Shown: piece by piece, positions 5,935 through 13,358 of the stretch
Position numbering within the stretch: the stretch's first letter is position 1
Layout of the letters: every line of letters begins with the position of its first letter
NCBI GenBank assembly: GCA_964616875.1
Contig: CAZTSJ010000216.1
Location: 1 to 13,358, forward strand
Reading direction: 5' to 3'
Origin: RBG-16-66-20 sp964616875
GTDB taxonomy: Bacteria; Pseudomonadota; Gammaproteobacteria; Burkholderiales; SG8-39
Length of the DNA stretch: 13,358 nucleotides
The notes under the pieces: generated by a model
The model's input: only the letters and a program-made list of their open reading frames with translations
Told to the model about the DNA's origin: nothing
The model's database searches: none
Translations under genes and position numbers: made by a program

Positions 5935-7350
5935 TTATGAACTGTAGTACATGTCGAACTCGACCGGGTGCGTCGTCATGCGGAAGCGCGTAATTTCGTC
6001 TTCCTTGAGCGCGATGTAGGCCTCGAGCGTGTCCTCGTCGAACACACCGCCCTTGGTCAGAAAGGCGTGGTCCTTCTTCAGGCACTCGAGCGCTTCCTCG
6101 AGCGAAGCACAGACCTGCGGCACCTTCGCAGCCTCCTCGGGCGGCAGGTGATACATGTCCTTGTCGATCGGGTCGCCCGGATGGATCTTGTTCTGCACGC
6201 CGTCCAGGCCCGCCATCAGCATGGCAGCAAACGCGAGGTAGGAGTTCGCCGTCGGGTCCGGAAAGCGAACCTCGACGCGACGCGACTTCGGGCTCGAGAC
6301 GTACGGTATGCGGCACGACGCCGAGCGGTTCTTCGCCGAGTAGGCGAGATTGATCGGCGCCTCGAATCCGGGCACCAGGCGCTTGTACGAGTTGGGGCCG
6401 GGATTGGTAATCGCGTTGAGCGCCTTGGCGTGCTTGATGATGCCGCCGATGTAATGCAGCGCGAACTCGGAGAGGCCCGCGTACAGGTTGCCCGAGAAAA
6501 GATTGTTGCCGCCCTTCCAGACCGACTGGTGCACGTGCATGCCCGAGCCGTTGTCGCCGACCACGGGCTTGGGCATGAAGGTCGCGGTCTTGCCATAGGA
6601 TGCGGCGACGTTCCACACCGTGTACTTCAGGATCTGCATCCAGTCCGCGCGCTGCACCAGCGGCGCAAAACGCGTGCCGATTTCGCACTGGCCCATCGCG
6701 CCCACCTCGTGGTGGTGCACTTCGACTTCCACGCCCTGCTGCTCGAGCGCGATGCACATCGCGTTGCGGATGTCCTGCAGCGTGTCGACCGGCGGCACGG
6801 GGAAGTAGCCGCCCTTCACCGGCGCGCGGTGCGCCATGTTGCCCGACTCGTATTCGATCCCCGTGGACCAGGGCGCTTCCTCGGACTTGATTTTGACGAA
6901 ACAGCCCGACATGTCCACGTTCCAGGTCACGCCGTCGAAGATGAAGAACTCGGGCTCGGGGCCGAAATAGGCGACATCGCCCAAGCCCGTCGACTTCAGG
7001 TACGCCTCCGCGCGTTTCGCGATCCCGCGCGGGCAGCGGTTGTAGGGCTTGCCGTCACCGGGCTCGATCACGTCGCAGTTGATGTTGAGCACCGCCTCGT
7101 CGGTGAACGGATCCATGCGCGCGGTGACTGGGTCCGGATACAACAGCATGTCGGAGGCCTGGATGCCCTTCCAGCCCGCGATCGAGGAGCCATCGAAAGC
7201 GTGTCCGTCGGTAAACTTGTCCTTGGTGAAGGCCTTCGCCGGCACGGAGACATGCTGTTCCTTGCCCCGCGTATCGGTGAAGCGAATGTCGACAAACTTC
7301 GCCTCCTTGTCCTTGATCAGTTTCAATACGTCATCGGGCGTCATCGCCAT
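5935..7350 (-). CDS. glnA: Type I glutamine synthetase
   Basis: The protein has 471 residues, standard for GSI. It makes glutamine from glutamate, ammonia and ATP in the cytoplasm, normally as a dodecamer. Clear family blocks are DGSSIAGW near 53-60, the active-site stretch GPEPEFFIF, the ATP-binding region KPVVGDNGSGMHVHQS, and NRSASCRIP. Tyr400 in KDMYHLPPEE is the adenylylation site of the GlnE-regulated (beta) subclass, so post-translational control is expected. The start at 7350 is supported by a good Shine-Dalgarno (AGGAGA, 7357-7362) six bases upstream; the second ATG two codons later is less well placed. It is the first gene of the glnA-DUF4124-ntrB-ntrC run and is driven by a sigma-54/NtrC control region (7416-7509). 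Confidence 0.97.
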   Translation of the reverse strand: MAMTPDDVLKLIKDKEAKFVDIRFTDTRGKEQHVSVPAKAFTKDKFTDGHAFDGSSIAGWKGIQASDMLLYPDPVTARMDPFTDEAVLNINCDVIEPGDGKPYNRCPRGIAKRAEAYLKSTGLGDVAYFGPEPEFFIFDGVTWNVDMSGCFVKIKSEEAPWSTGIEYESGNMAHRAPVKGGYFPVPPVDTLQDIRNAMCIALEQQGVEVEVHHHEVGAMGQCEIGTRFAPLVQRADWMQILKYTVWNVAASYGKTATFMPKPVVGDNGSGMHVHQSVWKGGNNLFSGNLYAGLSEFALHYIGGIIKHAKALNAITNPGPNSYKRLVPGFEAPINLAYSAKNRSASCRIPYVSSPKSRRVEVRFPDPTANSYLAFAAMLMAGLDGVQNKIHPGDPIDKDMYHLPPEEAAKVPQVCASLEEALECLKKDHAFLTKGGVFDEDTLEAYIALKEDEITRFRMTTHPVEFDMYYSS

Positions 7351-7415
7351 TGCAAATCTCCTAAGCGGGTAAAAGTGGGATGGGCCGGGCGCACCGGCCG
7401 GACCCGCCTACATGA

Positions 7416-7430
7416 GCAGAATCCATGCCA
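7416..7430 (-). promoter_or_regulatory. Sigma-54 promoter of glnA
   Basis: The minus strand reads TGGCATGGATTCTGC. It has the invariant GG and GC at exactly the -24/-12 spacing of sigma-54 promoters (consensus TGGCACG-N4-TTGC), with one mismatch in each half. Transcription should begin near 7405, leaving a leader of roughly 55 bases before the glnA ATG. That leader contains a 6-bp G/C stem (GGCCGG 7383-7388 with CCGGCC 7394-7399) of unknown relevance. The match agrees with the NtrC site upstream and with ntrBC in the same run. Confidence 0.75.
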
Positions 7431-7458
7431 AACGCGCCCACCCTGGCCAGCCCCTCTC

Positions 7459-7475
7459 CTGGCCAAGTTGGTGCG
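7459..7475. promoter_or_regulatory. Possible second, weaker NtrC site
   Basis: One half (TGGTGCG) and the inner CCA match the NtrC dyad, while the outer left half does not (9 of 14 defined positions). The support is its position, in helical phase with the strong site centred at 7501 and about 62 bases upstream of the predicted glnA transcription start. Confidence 0.4.
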
Positions 7476-7492
7476 ATTCTACCCGACGAATT

Positions 7493-7509
7493 TGCACTAC
7501 GTTGGTGCA
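7493..7509. promoter_or_regulatory. NtrC-binding enhancer site
   Basis: TGCACTACGTTGGTGCA is nearly identical to the NtrC dyad TGCACCA-N3-TGGTGCA: 13 of the 14 defined bases match. Its centre (7501) is about 96 bases upstream of the predicted glnA start, a normal enhancer distance. A weaker half-like site ending in TGGTGCG (7459-7475) is centred 34 bases away, about three helical turns, as in paired enterobacterial glnA enhancers. Because the region is divergent, the site could also influence the rhodanese gene. Confidence 0.75.
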
Positions 7510-7555
7510 GAATCCAGCCTGAGCGCACTGCGGCGGTGCGGGCGAATCGAGAACC

Positions 7556-7561
7556 TATAAT
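7556..7561 (+). promoter_or_regulatory. Consensus -10 element just before the rhodanese gene
   Basis: A perfect TATAAT ends 10 bases before the ATG at 7572, so transcription would begin only a few bases before the start codon. No good -35 hexamer is seen at 16-18 bases upstream, and no Shine-Dalgarno sequence lies between it and the ATG. Confidence 0.4.
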
Positions 7562-7571
7562 TGAACGCAGC

Positions 7572-8009
7572 ATGGACGACATAAAGAAATTGGCCCGGGA
7601 ACGCGGCCAGAAACTGAAACTTCCGTACGCGGGCGCCTTGCTGCCCGCTGAAGCACATGCCTTGATGCAGAAAGGCGCGCGGCTTGTCGATGTGCGGACC
7701 GATGCCGAACTTCAGTATGTCGGCTCGGTTCCCGGCAGCGCTGCCATCGAGTGGAATACCTATCCCGAGGGCCAGCGCAATCCGGCCTTTCTCGAGCAGT
7801 TGGCGGAAGCGGTGCGCAAAGACGAACCCGTGATGTTCCTGTGCCGTTCGGGCGTGCGCTCGCACCATGCAGCGATCGCCGCGACCGAGGCCGGTTGGTC
7901 CGAGGCCTACAACATCCTTGAGGGATTCGAGGGCGACAAGGATGCGGCCGGCCAGCGCAACGTAGCCGGCGGTTGGAGGTTCGCGCGCCTGCCCTGGATC
8001 CAGAGCTGA
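7572..8009 (+). CDS. Rhodanese-domain protein (single domain)
   Basis: The protein has 145 residues and carries one rhodanese fold. The N-terminal part has LVDVRTDAE (38-46), the typical first strand of the domain. The catalytic Cys91 sits in the loop FLCRSGVRSHHAA, with the CRxGxR pattern used for sulfur transfer. Members move sulfane sulfur from thiosulfate or persulfides to acceptors such as cyanide or protein thiols; the physiological donor here is not predictable. There is no signal peptide, so it is cytoplasmic. The ATG at 7572 was chosen because it begins the conserved domain-containing protein; the frame is open upstream to an ATG at 7425, but that extension would code through the glnA enhancer and promoter. 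The E1 gene follows 35 bases after its stop, suggesting one transcript. Confidence 0.85.
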   Translation: MDDIKKLARERGQKLKLPYAGALLPAEAHALMQKGARLVDVRTDAELQYVGSVPGSAAIEWNTYPEGQRNPAFLEQLAEAVRKDEPVMFLCRSGVRSHHAAIAATEAGWSEAYNILEGFEGDKDAAGQRNVAGGWRFARLPWIQS

Positions 8010-8044
8010 ACCAGTCAGGCAGAACGCCCCTGCCGGGACCTCGC

Positions 8045-10720
8045 ATGGTCGATCTCTCCCATCTTGCCGCCTCCTGGCGCGTCAGCCCGCCTGACGAGGA
8101 CCCGGCCGAAACCCGCGAGTGGCTGGACGCTTTCGACGCACTCGTCGCTGCCGAGGGCCGTGAGCGCGCGACGTTCCTCTTGCGCAAGCTGCACGAGCAT
8201 GCGCGAGGGCAGCGCGTGCCGCTGCCGACGGTGCTCAATACCCCTTATCGCAACAGTGTGCCGCTCGCCGAACAGCCGCAATATCCGGGAAATCTGGACC
8301 TGGAGCAGCGCCTTGCCGCGCTGGTGCGCTGGAATGCGCTCGCTATGGTGGTGCGCGCGAATCGTGCCGACGCCGAACTCGGCGGACACATCGCGAGCTA
8401 CGCCTCGGCGGCGGACCTGTTCGAGGTCGGATTCAACCATTTCTTCCGCGGCGGGCCGCAGGGAGATCTCGTCTACTTCCAGCCGCATTCGGCTCCCGGG
8501 GTGTACGCCCGTGCGTTTCTGGAAGGAAGGCTCAGCGAAGAGAACCTTGCGAATTACCGGCGCGAAGTCGGCGGCCACGGGTTGTCCTCGTATTGCCATC
8601 CGTGGCTGATGCCGGATTTCTGGCAGTTCCCGACCGGCTCGATGGGTCTTGGGCCGCTCGCCGCGATCTATCAGGCGAAATTCCTCCGCTACCTGGAGCA
8701 TCGCGGCATCGCCGCCACCGCTGGACGCAAGGCCTGGGCCTTCGTGGGCGACGGCGAAATGGACGAGCCCGAATCCCTCGCCGGCCTCTCCCTCGCGGCG
8801 CGCGAAGGCCTCGATAACCTGATCTTCGTCGTCAACTGCAACTTGCAGCGCCTCGACGGCCCGGTACGCGGCAACGGCTCCATCGTGCAGGAACTGGAGG
8901 GCTTGTTCGCCGGCGCCGGATGGAACGTGGTGAAGCTCCTGTGGGGCTCCGATTGGGATTCGCTTTTCGCGCGCGATGTGGACGGCGTGCTGCTCAAGCG
9001 GCTGCACGAAACCGTGGACGGGGAATTCCAGACGTACGCCGCCACCGACGGCCGCTTCAACCGCGAGCGTTTCTTCAACAAATATCCGGAACTGCAGGCG
9101 CTGGTGGCGCACATGTCGGATGAAGAGATCGATCGGCTGCGGCGCGGCGGGCACGACATGGTGAAAATCCATGCCGCCTACGCGGTGGCCGCCGCGCACC
9201 GCGGCCAGCCCACCGTGATCCTCGCGCAGACCAAGAAGGGCTACGGCATGGGCCACTGGGGCCAGGGCAAGATGGGCACGCACCAGCAGAAGAAGCTGGA
9301 CGATGAGGCGCTGCGCGCGTTTCGCGACCGCTTCGCACTGCCCATCTCCGACGAGGACGTGGCGCAGCTGCGCTTCATTCATCCCGGCCCCGACAGCCCG
9401 GAGATCCGCCACCTGCACGCCTGCCGCCGGAAGCTCGGTGGCTACCTGCCCGCGCGCCTGGCGAACGCGCAGGCGCTTGCCGTACCGCCGCTCAGCGCGT
9501 ATGCGCGGGTGCTGGAAGGCTCGCACGGCCGGGAGCACTCCACCACGATGACGTTCGTGCAATTGCTCGCTCAGCTGCTGAAGGATGCGCAGATCGGCAA
9601 GCGCATCGTGCCGATCGTCGCGGACGAGGCGCGCACCTTTGGCATGCAGACATTGTTCCGCCAGGTCGGCATCTATTCCTCGCTCGGCCAGCTCTACCAG
9701 CCCGAGGACCACGAGGAGCTGCTTTACTACCGAGAGGCGCGCGACGGCCAGATCCTCGAGGAAGGCATCTCCGAAGCGGGCGCGATGGCCTCGTGGACGG
9801 CGGCGGCCACCTCTTATTCCGCGCACGGCACGCCGATGCTGCCGTTCTACATTTTCTATTCGATGTTCGGCTTCCAGCGCGTCGGCGATCTGGTATGGGC
9901 CGCCGCGGATTCGCGCGCGCGCGGCTTTCTCGTCGGCGCCACCGCGGGGCGAACCACGCTCTCTGGCGAAGGGTTGCAGCACCAGGACGGCAGTTCGCAC
10001 CTCGTCGCCGCGACCGTTCCGAACTGCCGCGCTTTCGATCCGTGCTTCGGCTACGAACTGGCGGTGATCGTGCAGGACGGCGCGCGGCGCATGCTCGAAG
10101 CGCGCGAGGACGTCTTCTACTACCTGACGACGATGAACGAGAACTACGCGCATCCGGCAATGCCGGCGGGCGCCGAGGAAGGCATCCTCAGGGGGATGTA
10201 CCGGTTCCGCGAAGCAACCCTGGCAGGGCGCCCGCGGGTGCAGCTGATGGGAGCGGGAACGATCTTGCGCGAAGTGCTCGCCGCTGCCGAGCTACTTGAG
10301 CGGGAGTGGGCTGTGGCGGCCGATGTCTGGAGCGTGACCTCTTTCAGCGAATTGCGGCGCGATGCGATGGCCGCAGAGCGCGCGCACCGCCTGACGGGCA
10401 GCGCCGCGCCAAGCTGGCTTGCAAGCAGCCTCGCGCAAGCGCCCGGTCCGATCGTCGCCGCGAGCGACTACGTGCGCGCGGTACCCGACCTCATCGCACC
10501 GTTTGCCGGACGGCGTTTCACCGCCCTGGGCACCGATGGCTTCGGCCGCTCGGATACGCGCGCCAGACTGCGGCCGTTCTTCGAAGTCAGCCGGAAACAC
10601 ATCGTGATCGCGGCGCTCTCGACGCTCGCCGACGAAGATGCGCTCGCTCGCGCTACCGTAGACGAAGCAATAAGCCGGAGCGGCATCGACCCGCTGGTAC
10701 CGCCGCCCTGGACACGATAA
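8045..10720 (+). CDS. Homodimeric 2-oxoacid (pyruvate-type) dehydrogenase E1 component
   Basis: The protein has 891 residues, like E. coli AceE (887). The thiamine-diphosphate motif runs from GDGEMDE (235-241) to NCN (264-266). His413 in GKMGTHQQKK and Glu577 in GISEAGA sit where AceE has its catalytic His407 and Glu571. The enzyme decarboxylates a 2-oxoacid and passes the acyl group to lipoyl-E2. No aceF (E2) or lpd (E3) is adjacent on either side, unlike a normal pyruvate dehydrogenase operon. The loop GHWGQGKMGTHQQKKL resembles, from memory, the MdeB paralogues described for 2-ketobutyrate in Pseudomonas putida more than classical AceE. It could therefore be aceE or mdeB, and I give no symbol. 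The ATG at 8045 fits the family start; a TTG at 7973 would overlap the rhodanese gene. The ribosome binding site is weak. Confidence 0.9.
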   Translation: MVDLSHLAASWRVSPPDEDPAETREWLDAFDALVAAEGRERATFLLRKLHEHARGQRVPLPTVLNTPYRNSVPLAEQPQYPGNLDLEQRLAALVRWNALAMVVRANRADAELGGHIASYASAADLFEVGFNHFFRGGPQGDLVYFQPHSAPGVYARAFLEGRLSEENLANYRREVGGHGLSSYCHPWLMPDFWQFPTGSMGLGPLAAIYQAKFLRYLEHRGIAATAGRKAWAFVGDGEMDEPESLAGLSLAAREGLDNLIFVVNCNLQRLDGPVRGNGSIVQELEGLFAGAGWNVVKLLWGSDWDSLFARDVDGVLLKRLHETVDGEFQTYAATDGRFNRERFFNKYPELQALVAHMSDEEIDRLRRGGHDMVKIHAAYAVAAAHRGQPTVILAQTKKGYGMGHWGQGKMGTHQQKKLDDEALRAFRDRFALPISDEDVAQLRFIHPGPDSPEIRHLHACRRKLGGYLPARLANAQALAVPPLSAYARVLEGSHGREHSTTMTFVQLLAQLLKDAQIGKRIVPIVADEARTFGMQTLFRQVGIYSSLGQLYQPEDHEELLYYREARDGQILEEGISEAGAMASWTAAATSYSAHGTPMLPFYIFYSMFGFQRVGDLVWAAADSRARGFLVGATAGRTTLSGEGLQHQDGSSHLVAATVPNCRAFDPCFGYELAVIVQDGARRMLEAREDVFYYLTTMNENYAHPAMPAGAEEGILRGMYRFREATLAGRPRVQLMGAGTILREVLAAAELLEREWAVAADVWSVTSFSELRRDAMAAERAHRLTGSAAPSWLASSLAQAPGPIVAASDYVRAVPDLIAPFAGRRFTALGTDGFGRSDTRARLRPFFEVSRKHIVIAALSTLADEDALARATVDEAISRSGIDPLVPPPWTR

Positions 10721-10727
10721 CGAACTA

Positions 10728-11519
10728 TTAGACCGTCCAGTTCACCCAGCCGTAGTGAGCTGTCAGCAGCACAAGCGCCCCAAACACGATCCGGTACCAG
10801 GCAAACGGCCTGAAGTCGTGCGTCGCGACGTAGCGGATCAGCCAGCGAATGACGACGAAGGCGGAGGCGAACGAAACCGCGATGCCGACGGCGAACATGC
10901 CCAGATCGTCGGCTGAGAAAAGCGCGCGGTTCTGCCACAGGTCATAGGCGCCCGCCGCGCAGAGCGTCGGCACGGCAAGGAAGAACGAGAACTCCGTTGC
11001 TGCGGGGCGCGACAAACCGAACAGCATGCCGCCGATGATGGTCGCCCCCGAGCGCGAGGTGCCGGGAATCAGCGCAAAGCACTGCGCAATGCCGACCTTG
11101 AGCGCATCCAGCCAGGACATCGCATGGGTGTCTTTTACTCTTGCTTTTCTTTCACCTCTATCAACAAGAAGAATAATCACCCCGCCAGCAATGAACGCGA
11201 GCGCCACCGGCACCGGCTTGAACAGCACCTGCTTGATCATCGAGCCGAACGCCAGGCCGAGCACCGCGGCGGGGATGAACGCGACCGCAAGGTTGAGCCA
11301 CAGTTTCGTGTCGACGCAAAAAAAGCGCGCCCGGTATTCCCACACCACCGCGAGCATGGCGCCGGTCTGGATGGCGACGAAGAACACGCCGCCGCGCGCG
11401 TCGTTGAAACCGAGCAGGCTGCCGGCGACGATCAGGTGGCCGGTACTCGATATCGGCAGAAATTCGGTGACGCCCTCGACGATGCCGAGGATCAGCGCGT
11501 GCAGCAAATCCGTATTCAT
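10728..11519 (-). CDS. uppP: Undecaprenyl-diphosphatase UppP (BacA)
   Basis: The protein has 263 residues with many hydrophobic segments; it is an inner-membrane protein. It removes a phosphate from undecaprenyl diphosphate to recycle the lipid carrier for peptidoglycan and O-antigen synthesis, and raised dosage gives bacitracin resistance. Both family signatures are present: EGVTEFLPISSTGHL near the N-terminus (Glu15, Glu19, His28) and PGTSRSGATI (about 152-161, with Arg156). The start MNTDLLHALI at 11519 is the family start, although the frame is open further upstream. It begins 5 bases after the stop of the hydrolase gene, so the two are likely co-transcribed. Its stop is 7 bases from that of the convergent E1 gene. 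The segment around 11125-11180, a loop between membrane helices, is distinctly A/T-richer than its surroundings. Confidence 0.93.
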   Translation of the reverse strand: MNTDLLHALILGIVEGVTEFLPISSTGHLIVAGSLLGFNDARGGVFFVAIQTGAMLAVVWEYRARFFCVDTKLWLNLAVAFIPAAVLGLAFGSMIKQVLFKPVPVALAFIAGGVIILLVDRGERKARVKDTHAMSWLDALKVGIAQCFALIPGTSRSGATIIGGMLFGLSRPAATEFSFFLAVPTLCAAGAYDLWQNRALFSADDLGMFAVGIAVSFASAFVVIRWLIRYVATHDFRPFAWYRIVFGALVLLTAHYGWVNWTV

Positions 11520-11524
11520 TGCGC

Positions 11525-12324
11525 CTAATTTACCTTCTGCGCCAGAAACTCGCGGATCGCGGGCCAGAACATCGGATGCGCGTCGGTGCTGTTGTGTCCT
11601 GCCGCCTGCAGAAAAATCTTCGTCTTCAATCCACCCCACGCGTCATACAGGCGCTCGCCGTGAATCGCAGGAATGACTTCGTCGCGTTCCGCGATGAGGC
11701 AAAGCAGCGGTGCGCGCAGCGCCGGCGCGAGCGCGATCGAATCGAAGCGATGCTTGAGCAGCAGGTCCACCGGCAGGTACCAGTAGTAGCGTTTGGCGAC
11801 CGCCGCCAGGCTGTCGTAGGGCGTCGCAAGGATCAAACCTGCTACCGGGCGCTGCGCGGCGAGCGCCACGGCCACGCCGCTGCCGAGGCTGCGACCAAAG
11901 GTGTAAATCCGTTTTGAATCGACGCCGGGGAGTGCTGCCGCGTGGTCAAACCATTGCAGCGCATCGGATACCAATGCCGCCTCCCCGGGCGAGCCCTCGC
12001 TCAGGCCGTAGCCGCGGTAGTTCACGATGAGCCACGACGTGCCGGGTGCGTTGCCGGTTTCCTCCAGCATCCAGGAGGCTTCTTCAGCATTGCCGCCGAA
12101 GTAAATCAGCAGCGGCCCGCCCGCGCTCGCATGCCAGGCCTGGAGCCTGGTGCCGTCCTTTGCCTGGAGGAAGATTTCCTGAACTGCCGGAAAGCGCTTG
12201 GCGATGTCGGCGCGGCGCGCCTCGGGCAGCGGCTGGCGGTAGAAAATCAGCGCGTCCTGAGCGAGATAGACGACGAGCGGCAGGCCGACGGCCACCGCGA
12301 GGAGAACCTTGAGGATCGAGGCGA

Positions 12325-12328
<4 letters not shown>
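11525..12328 (-). CDS. Membrane-anchored alpha/beta hydrolase
   Basis: The protein is about 267 residues. A single N-terminal hydrophobic helix (about 3-23) suggests a membrane anchor or uncleaved signal, with the hydrolase domain after it. The triad is visible: Ser147 in the nucleophile elbow GRSLGSG, Asp216 in IAERDEVIP and His245 in AAGHNSTDAH. YFGGNAEE and NYRGYGLSEGSPG are typical of the BEM46/ABHD13-like group of serine hydrolases; the substrate is unknown. The start is problematic: no ATG, GTG or TTG lies between the frame's GTG at 12448, deep inside thiC, and a GTG at 12295 that would cut the membrane helix in half. A CTG at 12326-12328 overlaps the thiC TGA (CTGA) and keeps the whole helix, so I chose it. 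It sits between thiC and uppP in a tight run. Confidence 0.75.

Positions 12329-13358
<1,030 letters not shown>

Noticed and set aside
5968..7560. 530-codon open frame on the plus strand
   Set aside because: It is antisense to glnA and runs through its promoter; the composition is that of a shadow frame and no domain is recognisable.
7425..7571. Upstream extension of the rhodanese gene to the ATG at 7425
   Set aside because: The extra 49 residues would be encoded by the glnA sigma-54 promoter and NtrC sites and have no domain character. The ATG at 7572 begins the conserved protein.
7973..8044. TTG start at 7973 for the E1 gene
   Set aside because: It would overlap the rhodanese end by 37 bases and add 24 residues without family similarity; the ATG at 8045 gives the normal length.
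8015..10153. Very long open frame (712 codons) on the minus strand
   Set aside because: It is fully antisense to the E1 gene, whose motifs are unmistakable. Its product is Arg/Ala/His-rich without a recognisable domain, as expected for a shadow of G/C-biased codons.
11520..11639. N-terminal extension of UppP to 11639
   Set aside because: It would overlap the hydrolase gene and add 40 hydrophilic residues ahead of the family's membrane start.

Overview
The window is GC-rich, gene-dense bacterial chromosome. Codon use is strongly G/C at third positions, and long open frames appear on the wrong strand as a by-product. The gene set and order (glnA, a small secreted DUF4124 protein, ntrB, ntrC; a rhodanese next to glnA; malate synthase beside a PanE-like reductase) look most like a betaproteobacterium (Burkholderiales, Rhodocyclales or Nitrosomonadales). 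This is inferred from remembered protein similarity, not from a search. I see no mobile element, CRISPR array, tRNA or rRNA.

Layout, left to right. The last 31 codons of an exodeoxyribonuclease III gene (+) end one base before the end of malate synthase aceB (-). aceB is broken by a single in-frame amber codon at 1054-1056. A divergent intergenic region (1696-1816) holds a hairpin that reads as an intrinsic terminator on the minus strand. A PanE/ApbA-like reductase (+) follows and converges on the nitrogen-regulation block. That block is on the minus strand in transcription order: glnA, a DUF4124 lipoprotein-like or periplasmic protein, ntrB, ntrC. It is preceded by a recognisable sigma-54 promoter and NtrC enhancer site (7416-7509). 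On the other side of this control region, a rhodanese-domain protein (+) is followed 35 bases later by a complete homodimeric 2-oxoacid dehydrogenase E1 gene (aceE/mdeB type) with no E2 or E3 gene beside it. Converging on it from the right is a tightly packed minus-strand run: thiC (cut by the window edge), an alpha/beta hydrolase that seems to start inside the thiC stop codon, and uppP (bacA).

How the genes work together. The clearest unit is the nitrogen circuit. NtrB phosphorylates NtrC, NtrC with sigma-54 drives glnA, and the absence of a terminator between glnA and ntrBC predicts that the regulators are also raised by their own promoter. The remaining genes are housekeeping: glyoxylate shunt, 2-oxoacid oxidation, thiamine synthesis, and undecaprenyl-phosphate recycling for cell wall.

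I do not see a new multi-gene system here. The points that deserve a second look are the amber codon in an otherwise intact aceB, the probable CTG start overlapping the thiC stop, the orphan E1 gene paired with a rhodanese, the exported DUF4124 protein placed inside the nitrogen operon, and the minus-strand terminator in the aceB/panE divergent region.
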